A stretch of DNA of 64,000 nt, from the NCBI RefSeq assembly GCF_902806685.2, contig NC_048560.1, positions 6,910,212 through 6,974,211 of the forward strand, read 5' to 3'. Shown here one piece after another: positions 40,321 to 51,059 of this stretch (position 1 is the stretch's first letter; every line of letters starts with the position of its first letter). Source of the DNA: Maniola hyperantus (lineage: Eukaryota; Arthropoda; Insecta; Lepidoptera; Nymphalidae). Both the position numbers and the translations under genes were made by a program. Below the pieces are notes generated by a model. The model saw nothing but the letters and a program-made list of their open reading frames with translations. It was not told where the DNA came from and did no database searches.

Positions 40321-40321
40321 C

Positions 40322-40607
40322 ATGAGAGGTGTGGCACACTGGCCCGGATCACTACAGAGCACGGTCTCCTTTCAAATGAAAAGGGCCATACTCCACCACG
40401 CTGGCCAAGTGCGGATTGGCAGACTTCACACACCTTTGACAACATTATGGAGAACTCTCAAGCATTCCGGTTTCCTCGCGATGTTTTCCTTTACCGTTAA
40501 ATGATATTAAATTGCTTAAAACGTACATATCTCTAAAAAGTTAGAGGGATCGAACCCCGACCTTCGATTAGGACACGGACGTCTTAACCACTAGGCTATC
40601 ACCCCAT
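40322..40607 (-). mobile_element. SINE-1, near full length
   Basis: GGATCACTACAGAGCACGGT, CGCTGGCCAAGTGCGGATTG, GACAACATTATGGAGAACTC, then head complement GAGGGATCGAACCCCGACCT and AACCACTAGGCTATCACCC. Confidence 0.8.
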
Positions 40608-40637
40608 GTATACTTTAATTTATTATACACTAGCTGA

Positions 40638-40852
40638 CTAGCTGATGCCCGCGACTTCGTACGCGTGAATTTAGGTTTTTAAAAATCCCGTGGGAACTCC
40701 TAGATTTCCCGGAATAAAAATTAGCCCATATCACTCTCCAGGTCTTTAACTATACCTATGCAAAAAATCACGCCGATCCGTTACGACGTGATTGAGGGAC
40801 AAACCAACAAACAAAAACACTTTCGCATTTATAATAAGGGTAGTTTATTAAA
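40638..40852 (-). mobile_element. Helitron group B
   Basis: CTAGCTGATGCCCGCGACTT to TTTATAATAAGGGTAGT. An extra CTAGCTGA (40630-40637) sits directly before it, a duplicated or second Helitron end. Confidence 0.75.
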
Positions 40853-40859
40853 CATTTCA

Positions 40860-41180
40860 TATATTTTATACAGCAATGTATTTCATATTAAACCTATATT
40901 TTTCTCTATACTAGTATAATTCCATAGAAATTCTCTCCAGTTATCTCGTGCGAGGGAATCTTTTCCGGGATAAAGCGAATGTTTCTGAGTGCCCTCCCCA
41001 AATCCCCTGGGATAGGGTGGAAGGGGGGAGGACTCAAATTGAACAATCATAGCGTTACTTAGCCCGCTGGCTGTATCTTGTTGTTCTAGTAAAATGTAGG
41101 TACCTATATAGGTAGGTAGGAGCTTGTTTTTGGATAATCTTTTCAGCTTTTAATGGAGGGCTGAAAGAAGATTATTAAAA
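40860..41180. other. No feature recognised
   Basis: AT-rich with a GTAGGTACCTATATAGGTAG palindrome-like patch near 41096-41117. Confidence 0.4.
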
Positions 41181-41183
41181 TTT

Positions 41184-41378
41184 AGATTTAGATTTAGATT
41201 TATTTATTCATTATTTGCTTTTATGGTTACATGAAGCCTCGTTAGGGCATTGCAAAGTTAAGTACATTAACAATACATACATGCTCAATATATAATTACA
41301 TTTCCAATGTAACTTAATTTATTATTACTTTGTAACTACAATTTTGGTACATGAAAAATAAATAAATAAATAAATAAT
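41184..41378. mobile_element. LINE 3' UTR pieces in opposing orientation
   Basis: TTTAGATTTAGATTTAGATT then TTATGGTTACATGAAGCCTC looks like a reversed LINE tail. GTAACTTAATTTATTATTAC, ACTACAATTTTGGTACATGA and AAATAAATAAATAAATAA is a forward tail as at 14900-14998. Confidence 0.5.
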
Positions 41379-41379
41379 T

Positions 41380-42720
41380 ATTATACAATTACATGCAAGC
41401 TATGTGTTACATTATTTTATAATAGATTTTATCAGGTAATTATATATGGCATTCATTTTGAATCGAAATTATTTTTATTATATTTATTGATCACTAATAA
41501 ATTTAAAATTTTTAGTTCTGTTAATTTTAGTTCTGTTAAACTAATTAATTTTAAATTTTAGTTCTGTGTTCCATAAGTTTATCTACCTAGTTAGTTTTAA
41601 ATACTCTGTGCCTAGTTTTCATATGCGTACTATGCCCGTGTGTTGTGGACATAATTTTTATTATAAGTGTTAATTTCTCATTGGAGACTGCTTTGGTTTA
41701 AGTGTTTTTATATATATACTATCTATTTATCTAATTGTAACTGTTTGTCTCTACAAAATAAAATAAATTAATTAATTAATTAAGAATGCTATAATGTCAA
41801 TTAGTTTCTTCTTTGTTAATTTAGTAATATTAGGTAGGAACAAGTATGTAAATATAAAGCCGTTTCGATTATCAGTAAGATGTCATATTAAACTTAAATT
41901 AACAGGTTATAGTAAGTACAACATAGTCTGATTTAGAGCCAGTTAATGAGTTAACGTTAGCAGAGTTTGTTGTGGGCTTCTTCTTAAATCAAGACATGTT
42001 TAGAACCCTTGTAACGAACTATTCTATTGTCACTAAAAGTGTGCCGTGGACGACAATACGGTATTTGACAACTAGTCAAATTACCAACTTTTTATCAAAC
42101 GTCAAAACGCGCGCTTAGTATGCGAGCTTCTATAAAATACTGAAATGTGACGTCACAATCACTGGACGTGTTTTTTTTTTAGTTTAATCGATAATTTAAA
42201 ATGGTTATTACACTTAAAACTAACAAAGAACATAGATTTTACGTCCCTCCCGGGAAGTCCCTCTATTTAATAATCATTGAGAAATAATTTATTTTTGACA
42301 TAGGCACATACCCAATTTTTTTTCAGTTTGACAATCATTAATCGTACAAAATAGATAACTAATGAAAAAAATTCAAAATCGGTATGGGAGTCAAATGCCC
42401 TTGAATGCCCTTGATAATCTATGGCAAAACACTTCATAGCTCTTTGTTTACCTATATTACAGAAAACAATAAAACCCATATAAAGCTATATAAGGCATAT
42501 TATTAAACATGAAAATCAATACAAGAATCGAGTTCACGAGGTATCATACAAGACACAAACGAACAGTTATAACGGGTGCTATGGGAACTTGAGCCATGGT
42601 GAAACAATGGGGCTCATTCAACGCGTGGGAAGTCGAAGTTTCTAATAAGTATTATCAAGTGATCTAAGTAATCCTATCACAGGTTAACTTGGTCCGGAAA
42701 TTGTGGAACTTCTTTACTTT
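41380..42720. other. Largely unassigned AT-rich stretch
   Basis: TTTTAGTTCTGTT recurs near 41512-41568. TGTTTGTCTCTACAAAATAA with TTAATTAATTAATTAA near 41745-41785 looks like a LINE-type 3' end without a recognisable coding part. No gene seen. Confidence 0.4.
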
Positions 42721-42723
42721 ATA

Positions 42724-42766
42724 ACTTGCTGATTCCCGCGACTTCGTCCACGTGGAATTAGGTTTT
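42724..42766 (-). mobile_element. Helitron group B CTAG-end fragment
   Basis: ACTTGCTGATTCCCGCGACT, TCGTCCACGTGGAATTAGG, then directly joined to a C repeat. Confidence 0.6.
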
Positions 42767-43190
42767 TAGGGTTCCGTACCACAAAAGGAAAAACGGAACC
42801 CTTATAGGATCACTTTGTTGTCTGTCTGTCCGTCTGTATGTCAAGAAACCTACAGGGTACTTTCCGTTGACCTAGAATCATGAAATTTGGCAGGTAGGTA
42901 GATCTTATAGCTGACATTTGGGGAAAAACCTGAAAACCGTGAATTTATGGTTAGATCACACAAAAAAATTAAATTGTGGTCATGAATTAATATTTTCAAT
43001 TTTCTAAGTATGATAACTATATCAAGTGGGGGTATGAAATGAAAGTTCTTCACCTGTGCATTCTAAAACAGATTTTTATTTATTTTTATGTATCATAGTT
43101 TTCGAATTATCCTGCAAAATGTCGAAAAAATACGACTGTAGTACGAAACCCTCATTGCGCGAGCTTGACTCGCACTTGGTTGGTTTTTTA
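42767..43190 (-). mobile_element. C repeat, minus orientation
   Basis: TTAGGGTTCCGTACCACAAA through TCATGAAATTTGGCAGGTAG to GACTCGCACTTGGTTGGTTT. Forms a large inverted pair with 43652-44076. Confidence 0.8.
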
Positions 43191-43236
43191 ATATAAACAT
43201 TTTTTAAATATAACACTAATCTAAATCTAATCTAAA

Positions 43237-43396
43237 TCAGCCTGTGCTGTCCCACGTCTGGGCAAAGGCCTCCCTCCGATCCTTCCACAATTTTCTATTT
43301 CGTGCCTCTTCAGGCCACGTAACTGTAAATTTATCTAATTCATCACGCCAACGTCGCCTCGGCCGACCACGCTGGCGTTGATGATTCTGGGGCGTC
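43237..43396 (-). pseudogene. RTE-type LINE ORF2 C-terminal end
   Basis: On the minus strand it reads QNHQRQRGRPRRRWRDELDK, FTVTWPEEARNRKLWKDRRE and AFAQTWDSTG-stop (stop at 43237-43239), the typical end of one RTE-type ORF2 lineage, followed by GATTTAGATTAGATTTAGAT as 3' tail. It is open but only about 53 codons long. It lies between the two C repeats. Confidence 0.85.
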
Positions 43397-43651
43397 CAAA
43401 AAGAAGCAGATTTAAAAAATATAACACACCAAGTGATATGACATATGACCTAGTCATAATAAATAAGCAAGTCAGAACAAATGAGCAGCGAGCGAGAGAG
43501 CGAGTCAGTGAGCGAATTGCAAAGAACTTGCAAAGACGCATTGTGAGCTCGCAGTGAATGTGGCTGCATCTTGTGGAATAAGAACTACAATGGAGTGCAG
43601 TGGGTACCTACAGATTAAACAACTACGTACGAGTCTTTATCTCTAAAATAT

Positions 43652-44076
43652 AAAAAACCGGCCAAGTGCGAGTCAGACTCGCGCAATGAGGATTCCGTAC
43701 TAGTCGTATTTTTTCAACATTTTGCACGATAATTCAAAAACTATGATGCATAAAAATCTGTTTTAGAATGTACAGGTGAAGACCTTTCATATGATACCCC
43801 ACTTGATATAGTCACTCACTTCGAAAGTTGAAAATACTAATTATTAGTTCATGACCACAATTTAATTTTTTTTGTGTGATCTAACCCTAAATTCACGGTT
43901 TTCAGATTTTTCCCCAAATGTCAGCTATAAGATGTACCTACCTGCCAAATTTCATGATTCTAGGTCAACGGGAAGTACCCTGTAGGTTTCTTGACAGACA
44001 GACAGACAGACAGACAGACAACAAAGTGATCCTATAAGGGTTCCGTTTTTCCTTTTGAGGTACGGAACCCTAAAAA
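43652..44076 (+). mobile_element. C repeat, plus orientation
   Basis: AAAAAACCGGCCAAGTGCGA to GTACGGAACCCTAAAAA, with five or more GACA units near 43992. Confidence 0.85.
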
Positions 44077-44296
44077 TGAATCACTAAATGTGTTGCTCAT
44101 CGCAAATCTCGAGAACAACTGAACCGATTTCGCTAATTATTTTTTTATAATATTCCTTGAAGTACGAGGATGGTTCTTACGGAAAGAAAATTTAAAAAAA
44201 ATTAGAATCGACTGTTAGGCGGAACGAAGTTCGCCAGGGCAGCTAGTTTTTAATAAAAATATGTTACGTTATGTATGTAATAAAAATATGTAGATA

Positions 44297-44712
44297 TCAG
44301 TACCCTTATTATAAACTAGCTGATGCCCGCGACTTCGTCCGCGTGGAATTAGGTTTTTCAAAAATCCCGTGGGAACTCTTTGATTTTCCGGGATAAATTG
44401 TAGCCTATGTCACTCTCTAGGTCTTTAGCTATACCCATGAACAAAATCACGTCAATCCGTTGCACCGTTGCGACGTGATTGAAGGACAAACCAAAAAACA
44501 AACACACTTTCGCATTTATAATAAGGGTACTGATGCGAAAGTGTGTTTGTTTGTTGGTTTGTCCTTCAATCACGTCGCAACGGTTTGTATGGGTATAGAT
44601 AATTATATCCTGGAGAGTGACATAGGCTACTTCTTATTCCGAAAAATCAGAGTTCCCAGAGGATTTTTAAAAAACCTAATTACACGCGGACGAAGTCGCG
44701 GGCATCAACTAG
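44297..44712 (+). mobile_element. Helitron group B carrying a second Helitron
   Basis: Outer element: TCAGTACCCTTATTATAAA at 44297-44315, interrupted, then TGCGAAAGTGTGTTTGTTTG from 44534 to GGGCATCAACTAG at 44712. Excising the inner copy restores the standard group B start. Confidence 0.85.
44316..44533 (-). mobile_element. Helitron group B nested in the outer copy
   Basis: CTAGCTGATGCCCGCGACTT to AATAAGGGTACTGA, 218 bases, lying exactly between A (44315) and T (44534) of the outer element and in the opposite orientation. Confidence 0.85.
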
Positions 44713-44938
44713 TAAGTACTATTTCCTATTCTAACCCAGACTTTTCTAGTGCCATACGTTCTGCATGTCGCAATGTGCTCGCATTAGATGCGCGAGATTT
44801 CCCCGAGGCCCCCAGTGCGCTAGACAATATCTAGGACATAAGAAATGCCTGACTGGGTACCTAGCTCCTTACATGCATTTGCATTTCTAGTTTCAAGTGT
44901 ATCTGTCAAAGTGATGGACGATTTTACACAAGGAGTAT

Positions 44939-45180
44939 TTTTTTTATCCAGATACAAGTTAGCCCATGACTGTAATCCCACCTGGTGATAAGTGATGATG
45001 CAGTCTTATATGGATGCGGGCTTACCTGGAAGAGCTATGGGAGTTTTATTAAAGCCATACCCCTTTGGTTTCTATACGGCATCGTACTGGAACGCTAAAT
45101 CGCGTCACGGCTTTGCCGGTAGGTTAGTAACTAGCCACGGCCGAAGCCTCCCACCAGACCAGACCAGAAATTTAGAGATT
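44939..45180 (-). mobile_element. SINE-2, head altered
   Basis: AAGTTAGCCCATGACTGTAA, GTGATGATGCAGTCTTATAT, ACCCCTTTGGTTTCTATACG and CCAGAAATTTAGAGATTCC. The tRNA-like head is not recognisable. Confidence 0.7.
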
Positions 45181-45182
45181 CC

Positions 45183-45720
45183 TAAGGCCGATGTACATTA
45201 CTTTCTGCCGCGTACCAACTTATGGGTTCAATAAAGATTTGAAAATAAAAACAAATAAATAAAAATGTTCAATTCATCGAAATTCAAGTACCAACTAAAA
45301 AAAAGAAAAAAAGCCATTTAAAAATTGCCTCTCTGAAACTCAGTGCAAGCTAACTTGCACACATATTTTCTTACGAGTTGAAACTTAAACAAATAACAAG
45401 TCAACTCGGCATCCCTTTGAACTTCTACATTTCTACAAAGAACTCATATACCTAGGCATATAAGTGACAGAGACAACGCTCTACAAAGCCGAAATGTCAT
45501 TCTAAAAGCCGATGTACATTACTTTTTTTCACGTTCTGTACCTACCTACTTATGTGTTCAATAAAGATTTGTAAATGAAAATGTTCAATTCATCAAAATT
45601 CAAGTACCAACTAAACCAACAAAACTCAATGCAAGCTAACTTGCACACATATTTTCTTACGAGTTGAAACTTAAACAAATAACAAGCCAACTCGGCATCC
45701 CTTGAAAATTGTACAAAGAA
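45183..45720. repeat. Direct duplication of about 215-250 bases
   Basis: Copies at about 45183-45420 and 45506-45700: both run GCCGATGTACATTACTTT, GTTCAATAAAGATTTG, TTCAATTCATC(G/A)AAATTCAA, GCAAGCTAACTTGCACACAT and ACGAGTTGAAACTTAAACAA. Between them lies a MITE G-like piece (45444-45547). Confidence 0.75.
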
Positions 45721-45764
45721 GTTTGCCTTCAATAGTGCAAAGTTTTGTGGACATATTATTACCC

Positions 45765-45912
45765 TAGCTTATGCCCGCGACTTCACCCATGTGAACTACA
45801 CAAATTTCGAACCCCTATTTTACCGCTTTAGGGGTTGAATTTTCAAAAATCCTTTATTAGCGGATGTCTACGTCATAATAGCTATCAGTCACCTTTTCTT
45901 TTTATTTACTAA
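45765..45912 (-). mobile_element. Helitron group A with internal deletion
   Basis: CTAGCTTATGCCCGCGACTT start, AGCTATCAGTCACCTTTTCT shows loss of the middle, then a group B copy follows at once. Confidence 0.65.
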
Positions 45913-45915
45913 TAA

Positions 45916-46161
45916 CTAGCTGATGCCCGCGACTTCGTACGCGCGGATTTAGATTTTTAAAAATCCAGTGGGAACTTTTTGTTTTTCCGGGATAAAAAGT
46001 AGCCTATGTCACTCACTCTCCAGGTCTTTAACTATACCCATGCAAAAAATCACGTCGATCCGTTGTTCTGTTGCGACGTGATTGAAGGACAAATCAATAA
46101 CCCAATAAATCAACAAAAGAACAAACAAACACACTCACATTTATAATAATATGGGTACTGA
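45916..46161 (-). mobile_element. Helitron group B, full length
   Basis: CTAGCTGATGCCCGCGACTT to ATAATATGGGTACTGA, flanked by A and T. Confidence 0.8.
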
Positions 46162-46214
46162 TTTAGATAACCCCCTCGGCTTATGTTCGAATGTATAAAA
46201 ATCCTTTCTTAAAG

Positions 46215-46253
46215 TGTTTTTTCTGTAACGTGATCAACGTTACAGAAAAAACT
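46215..46253. repeat. Short palindrome
   Basis: AGTGTTTTTTCTGTAACGTG and ATCAACGTTACAGAAAAAAC form a hairpin of about 15 base pairs. It resembles a terminator on paper, but terminators of that type do not apply in an insect nucleus. Confidence 0.5.
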
Positions 46254-46447
46254 TACATAATATGAATTTTAGATACGACATGTTTCGAGTAAATTTTAGT
46301 TAATATAGTTTAGTAGGAATTCTCGGGTCGAGGGGTTGGAATAGTTTAGAGTCGCGCAGAGAAGGGACTCAACCCCATTTGCGTTAACCGAGGTCACATT
46401 AAAACGTTGAGTTCATATCTATACGATATGCGCTCTATGGGCGTATA

Positions 46448-46690
46448 TGAAAGCTCAGAGTCACTCAGCGGGCGATGGAGAGAGCTATGCTAGTTTCTTT
46501 ACTTGATCAAATCAGAAATGAGGAGATCCGTAGAAAAACCGGAGGAACCGAAATAGCTCAACGAGTTGCAAAGCTGTTGAAGTGGCAATAGGATGGGAAG
46601 GGCACATGGTTCGAAAAAACGATAGAGGCCGGGGTCCCAAGACTCCCAAGGTGATAGAATAACGACTTCGCACCGGAAAGCGTAGCTTCG
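46448..46690 (+). pseudogene. RTE-type LINE ORF2 C-terminal remnant
   Basis: Reads AQRAMERAM-like (CTCAGCGGGCGATGGAGAGA), then IRNEEIRRK and AQRV(A)KLLKWQ with a stop, then frameshifted remains of the RGPKV.E.R.R segment. At least one stop and one frameshift. Confidence 0.75.
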
Positions 46691-46744
46691 GAATCGCTCT
46701 CCTTAAGTACAAGTTTGAAATTTTAACTGATATAGTTTCCAAAA

Positions 46745-47272
46745 TAGTGAATCAAGGGCTTGCCTTCGCTGTTAAAGCGAGTGATTTATTGCTTAAAACT
46801 AACTAAAAAAACCGGCCAAGTGCAAGTCAGGCTCGCGCAATGAGGGTTCCGTACTACAGTCGTATTTTTTCGACATTTTGCACGATAATTCAAAAACTAT
46901 GATGCATAAAACTAAATAAAAATCTGTTTTAGAATGTACAGGTGATGAACTTTCATTTGATACCCCCACTTGATATAGTTATCATACTTAGAAAATTGAA
47001 AATATTAATTCATGACCACAATTATTTTTTTGTGTGATCTAACCCTAAATTCACGGTTTTCAGATTTTTCCCCAAATGTCAGCTATAAGATCTACCTACC
47101 TGCCAAATTTCATGATTCTAGGTCAACGGGAAGTACCTTGTAGGTTTCTAGACAGACAGACGGACAGACAGGCAACAAAGTGATCCTATAAGGGTTCCAT
47201 TTTTCCTTTTGAGACTGAAATTGGATCCCCCCCCCCCCCCCTCCCGTGTTAATCACTACGCTATCACGGCTT
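46745..47272 (-). mobile_element. SINE-1 split by a C repeat
   Basis: The SINE piece GCTGTTAAAGCGAGTGATTT, ATTGCTTAAAAC stops near 46800. After the C repeat the head complement appears (TTGGATCCC..., then AATCACTACGCTATCACGGC). A 15-base C run (47227-47241) lies where the B box complement should be. Confidence 0.65.
46806..47213 (+). mobile_element. C repeat inserted in SINE-1
   Basis: AAAACCGGCCAAGTGCAAGT to TTCCATTTTTCCTTTTGAG, lacking the last GTACGGAACCC part. Confidence 0.8.
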
Positions 47273-47614
47273 TTCAAATACTAGCAAGTACACTCGTAAT
47301 TCTATACAAGTTTGAAATTTTAATTGAAATAGTTATCAAAGTCGGGAGTCAAAGGTTCTCGGACACTCGGGGAGTTCCCGTTTTACTCCCGACTCTGTTC
47401 CCAAAACTATTGAAGTTTTCAAAGCAGTGAAATTTTCATTAAGCTGTAATTTAATTTTATGTGATATTATTAAAGTTGTAATGTAAATTAACATTGTTAT
47501 TTAGATAAACAAGACAGTCACAGATAGGTAGGCTACTATTTAAATACTCAAATAATAACCTAATCTTCAACATTTCTAACAAAAAATCAATTTTAAAACA
47601 AGCATCTTTAAATA

Positions 47615-47833
47615 TCCTGACTAATATTATAAAGGCGAAACTTTGTATGTGTGTGTATGTTTGTTACTCCTTCACGCAAAAACTACTGGACAGATTTGGC
47701 CAAAATTTAGAATGGAGATACATTATACCCTGGATTAAGACATAGGCTACTTTTTATCCCGGATAATCAAAGAATTCCCGCGGGATTTTGAAAAACCTAA
47801 ATCCATGCGTAACAAGTAGCGGGCATCAGCTTG
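47615..47833 (+). mobile_element. Helitron group B variant
   Basis: TCCTGACTAATATTATAAAG, TTTGTTACTCCTTCACGCAA, ACTACTGGACAGATTTGGCC, ending GCGGGCATCAGCTTG (CTTG in place of CTAG). Confidence 0.7.
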
Positions 47834-47839
47834 TAAAGA

Positions 47840-48150
47840 AATATTGTCTTTTAAAAACCCTAGTGACGAGTACATTGACAGACATTACGAAGTTGCATTA
47901 CTATTACACATTCTTACTTTTCTGTTAAAAAGTCCAAAATGGGATCTGTATGACCAATGACCATATAAGAAAACTGTTAACTTTCGTTTCCTTAGTTTCT
48001 AAACTATCGTCAAATAACGCTAAACGTGACCTTTTATGGACATTACTGTGTTACAACTCACTTATACCAACTCTATGAAATGGTGAAAGTTTAACATGAT
48101 CTTGAATGTTGGTGACGGTTTTAAATAGATGATAATAAATTGGAGTTGAA
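47840..48150. other. No feature recognised
   Basis: Noncoding, no repeat end. Confidence 0.4.
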
Positions 48151-48154
48151 AGAC

Positions 48155-48449
48155 CTGTACCCGTAGTACAAGATTTTACGTCTCACCAAACCAAACCAAA
48201 TTCGAGAGTCCAAATACTTCCGCGTTACAGTAAACTGGATCTTAAAAGCCTTGTTTTAAAGCTCAAGTTTGTCTACACTTCTACAGCCAGCGCTCCAAAC
48301 GGAAACATTGCGAAATTAAAATCAGTGGCATTGAATATTTGACTTCAATTCAAAGCTGTTTAGGTCCATTTTACTGTAACGCGGAAGTATTTCGACTCTC
48401 GAATTTGGTTTCGTTTGGTGAGACGTAAAATCTTGTACTACGGGTACTG
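48155..48449 (-). mobile_element. MITE K, copy 2 (inverted relative to copy 1)
   Basis: TGTACCCGTAGTACAAGATT to TACTACGGGTACTG, arms of about 80 bases. The middle (AAGTTTGTCTACACTTCTAC, AGCGCTCCAAACGGAAACAT) is the complement of copy 1. The two copies differ at few positions, so transposition was fairly recent. Confidence 0.85.
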
Positions 48450-48760
48450 ATAGTAATTTGATAGTTGATCCTTTTATGACACGGAATGGGAAGCCTACGG
48501 AGAAAGTGTTAAACAAAAGTGATGCCATACCGACATTATCCGTAAATATACTAAAAGCAATCCATATCCACATTCTTTGTACTTACGTATTTTTTTTCCC
48601 CCACAAAAAAATAATAATTTTACAAAGTTGGTTTCTCTGTGCTCTTAAGCGCTTGGCGGCTTGTCTGAGCACTGCACATTCTTCAGTCTTTAGCTTAACA
48701 AAGTATTTATATTCTTACATAATTAACTTACATGATGATTTACATAATTATATTCTTTTT

Positions 48761-49184
48761 AGGGTTCCGTACCTCAAAAGGAAAAACGGAACCCTTATAG
48801 GATCACTTTGTTGTCTGTCTGTCTGTCTGTCAAGAAACCTACAGGGTACTTCCCGTTGACCTAGAATCATGAAATTTGGCAGGTAGGTAGATCTTATAGC
48901 TGACATTTGGGGAAAAATCTGAAAACCGTGAATTTAGGGTTAGATCACACAAAAAAAAAATTGTGGTCTCATAACTAATAATTAGTATTTTCAACTTTCG
49001 AAGTAAGTGACTATATCAAGTGGGGTATCATATGAAAGGTCTTCACCTGTACATTCTAAAACAGATTTTTATTTATTTTTATGCATCATAGTTTTTGAAT
49101 TATCGTGCAAAATGTCGAAAAAATACGACTGTAGTACGGAACTCTCATTGCGCGAGCCTGACTCGCACTTGGCCGGTTTTTTTT
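48761..49184 (-). mobile_element. C repeat
   Basis: TTAGGGTTCCGTACCTCAAA to ACTCGCACTTGGCCGGTTTT, with GTCT run near 48812. Confidence 0.85.
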
Positions 49185-49390
49185 AAATTTTCCGAACCTT
49201 TTGGCTCCACGGAAGACCAGCGCTGTGCCTGTGTTCCCGCCACATGCGCAGCAAATGCTGAGTCCATTTTGGTACCACATACCACGCATCTTATTTTGTG
49301 TGATTATTTTATTTTTATTTGCTAAGGTAGCCTTATTTTTTTGATTTCACGTCACCATAGCCTAATATTAATTGACATATATACGAGTAA

Positions 49391-49892
49391 CTAGCTGACC
49401 CGCCCCGGCTTCGCTCGGGTGGAATTTAGAAAATTGAGGCGGGGGTTCCAAAAATCCTGAAATGCATATTTCTTCATTTGTTGCCGAAAAACTAAAATAC
49501 CAATTTTCATGCAAATAACATGAAAAATGACGGACTTTCATACCAACTTTCATCCCCGATTTAACCCCCTTGGTAGTAGAATTTCCAAAAATCGTGAAAT
49601 ACGTATTTTTTTCATTTTTAACCAAAAGCTTAAATACATTTTTTTATTTTTAACCAAAAGCTTAAATACCAATTTTCATCGATATAACTTCAAAAATGAC
49701 GTACTTTCATACAAACTTCCATCCCCAATTTAACCCACCTAGGGGTGGAATTTCACAAAATCCTTTCTTAATTGATATATACTCTTTACAAGGAACACAC
49801 CCTCCAAATTTCATGTCTCTAGGACCAGTGGTTTAGGCTGTGCGTTGATATATATGTCAGTCAGTCAGGACTTTGAATTTTATATATATAGA
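49391..49892 (-). mobile_element. Helitron-like repeat, group B3 (502 bases)
   Basis: CTAGCTGACCCGCCCCGGCT at the left and TTATATATATAGA at the right, flanked by A and T, so TC...CTAG on the minus strand. A GTCAGTCAGTCA run is near the right end. The middle holds internal repeats (AACCAAAAGCTTAAATAC twice; CTTTCATAC(C/A)AACTT(T/C)CATC twice). A different body from groups A and B. Confidence 0.7.
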
Positions 49893-49937
49893 TATTTGAT
49901 GCAGGATCAAACCGAAAGTTCCCTCACTTATTCGATT

Positions 49938-50028
49938 TTTATTTATTTTTATGCATCATAGTTTTTGAATTATCGTGCAAAAATATGACTGTAGTACGGA
50001 ACCCTCGTTCCGCGAGCCTGACTCGCAG
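49938..50028 (-). mobile_element. C repeat fragment
   Basis: ATTTTTATGCATCATAGTTT, TTATCGTGCAAAAATATGAC and CGAGCCTGACTCGCA. Confidence 0.6.
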
Positions 50029-50203
50029 GTACACTCTAGTAGTACGTGTGTACAAAAGACGCAGGAGAAAAATGCATTATAGAAAAACGTATAAACTCAA
50101 CAAAAGTTTGAAAAACAGGAACTTATTAAAGTTACATTCTCCCCAGTATTGTCAGCTCTAAAAGGTTAATTTTGCACACCCGCGAATAAACTCCGCAACA
50201 CAA

Positions 50204-51052
50204 GCGACATAAAAGCCGAGCTTTCTTTTTTAAAGTTGCAACTTTTTAAAACCTCCGGCTTGTTGGGAAAGTGGGGCACAATGGGCCGAAGTTGGGTACA
50301 CCGATACTTTGTCTAGTGGTTTTTTGTGTTGTTTCATAAACTACGTGTTGTTACCTATACTCACTAATATTATGAAGAGGTAAAGTTTGTATGTTTGATT
50401 GTAGGGGGTAATCGCTGGAACTACTGAACCGATTTTGAAAATTCTTGCACCAGTAGAAAGCTACATTTTTCCTGAGTGACATAAACTATATGTATTATTT
50501 TCAAATAAATTAGAGATCCTTGCGAAAATTGTAATAAGCTAGCCCGTGTGAGGCGGGGACGGGACGACATAAAAGGCGAGTTTCCTTTTTTAAGTAGCAA
50601 CTTTTAAAACCTCCTGCTTGTTGGGAAAAGATACTTTGTCTAGTGGATTTTTGTGTTGTTTCATAAACTACGTGTTGTTACCTATGCTCACTAATATTAT
50701 GAAGAGGTAAAGTTTGTATGTTTGATTGTAGGGGGTAATCTCTGGAACTACTGAACCGATTTTGAAAATTCTTTCACCAGTACAAAGCTACATTTTTCCC
50801 GAGTGACATAGGCTACTCGTATATATTTTATTTTCAAATAAATTAGAGATACCTGCAAAAATTGTAATAAGCTACCCCGTGCGAGGCCGGGGCGGGTTAA
50901 ACGAGATAAAAGCCGAGCTTTCTTTTTAAAGTTGCAACTTTTAAAACCTCCGGCTTGTTGGGAAAGTGGAGTACAATGGGCCGAAGTTTGGTACACCGAT
51001 ACTTGGTCTAGTGGTTTTTTGTTGTTGTTTCATAAACTACGTGATGTTTTAA
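50204..51052. repeat. Tandem triplication, unit about 340-360 bases
   Basis: Units at 50204-50562, 50563-50900 and 50901-51052 (partial). Shared: GA(C/G)ATAAAAG(C/G)CGAG, TTTTAAAACCTCC(G/T)GCTT, GTTTCATAAACTACGTG, and in units 1 and 2 AATATTATGAAGAGGTAAAG and GGGGGTAATC(G/T)CTGGAACT. A Helitron-like segment with a CCCGTG(C/T)GAGGC end is inside units 1 and 2. A diverged relative of the left part lies near 52960-53050. Confidence 0.8.
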
Positions 51053-51059
51053 CTTACAA

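Noticed and set aside
44460..44834. 124-codon ORF
   Set aside because: It runs through the nested Helitrons; the protein reflects repeat sequence only.
46215..46253. Intrinsic terminator hairpin
   Set aside because: Hairpin plus T-run terminators are bacterial; the window is animal nuclear DNA.
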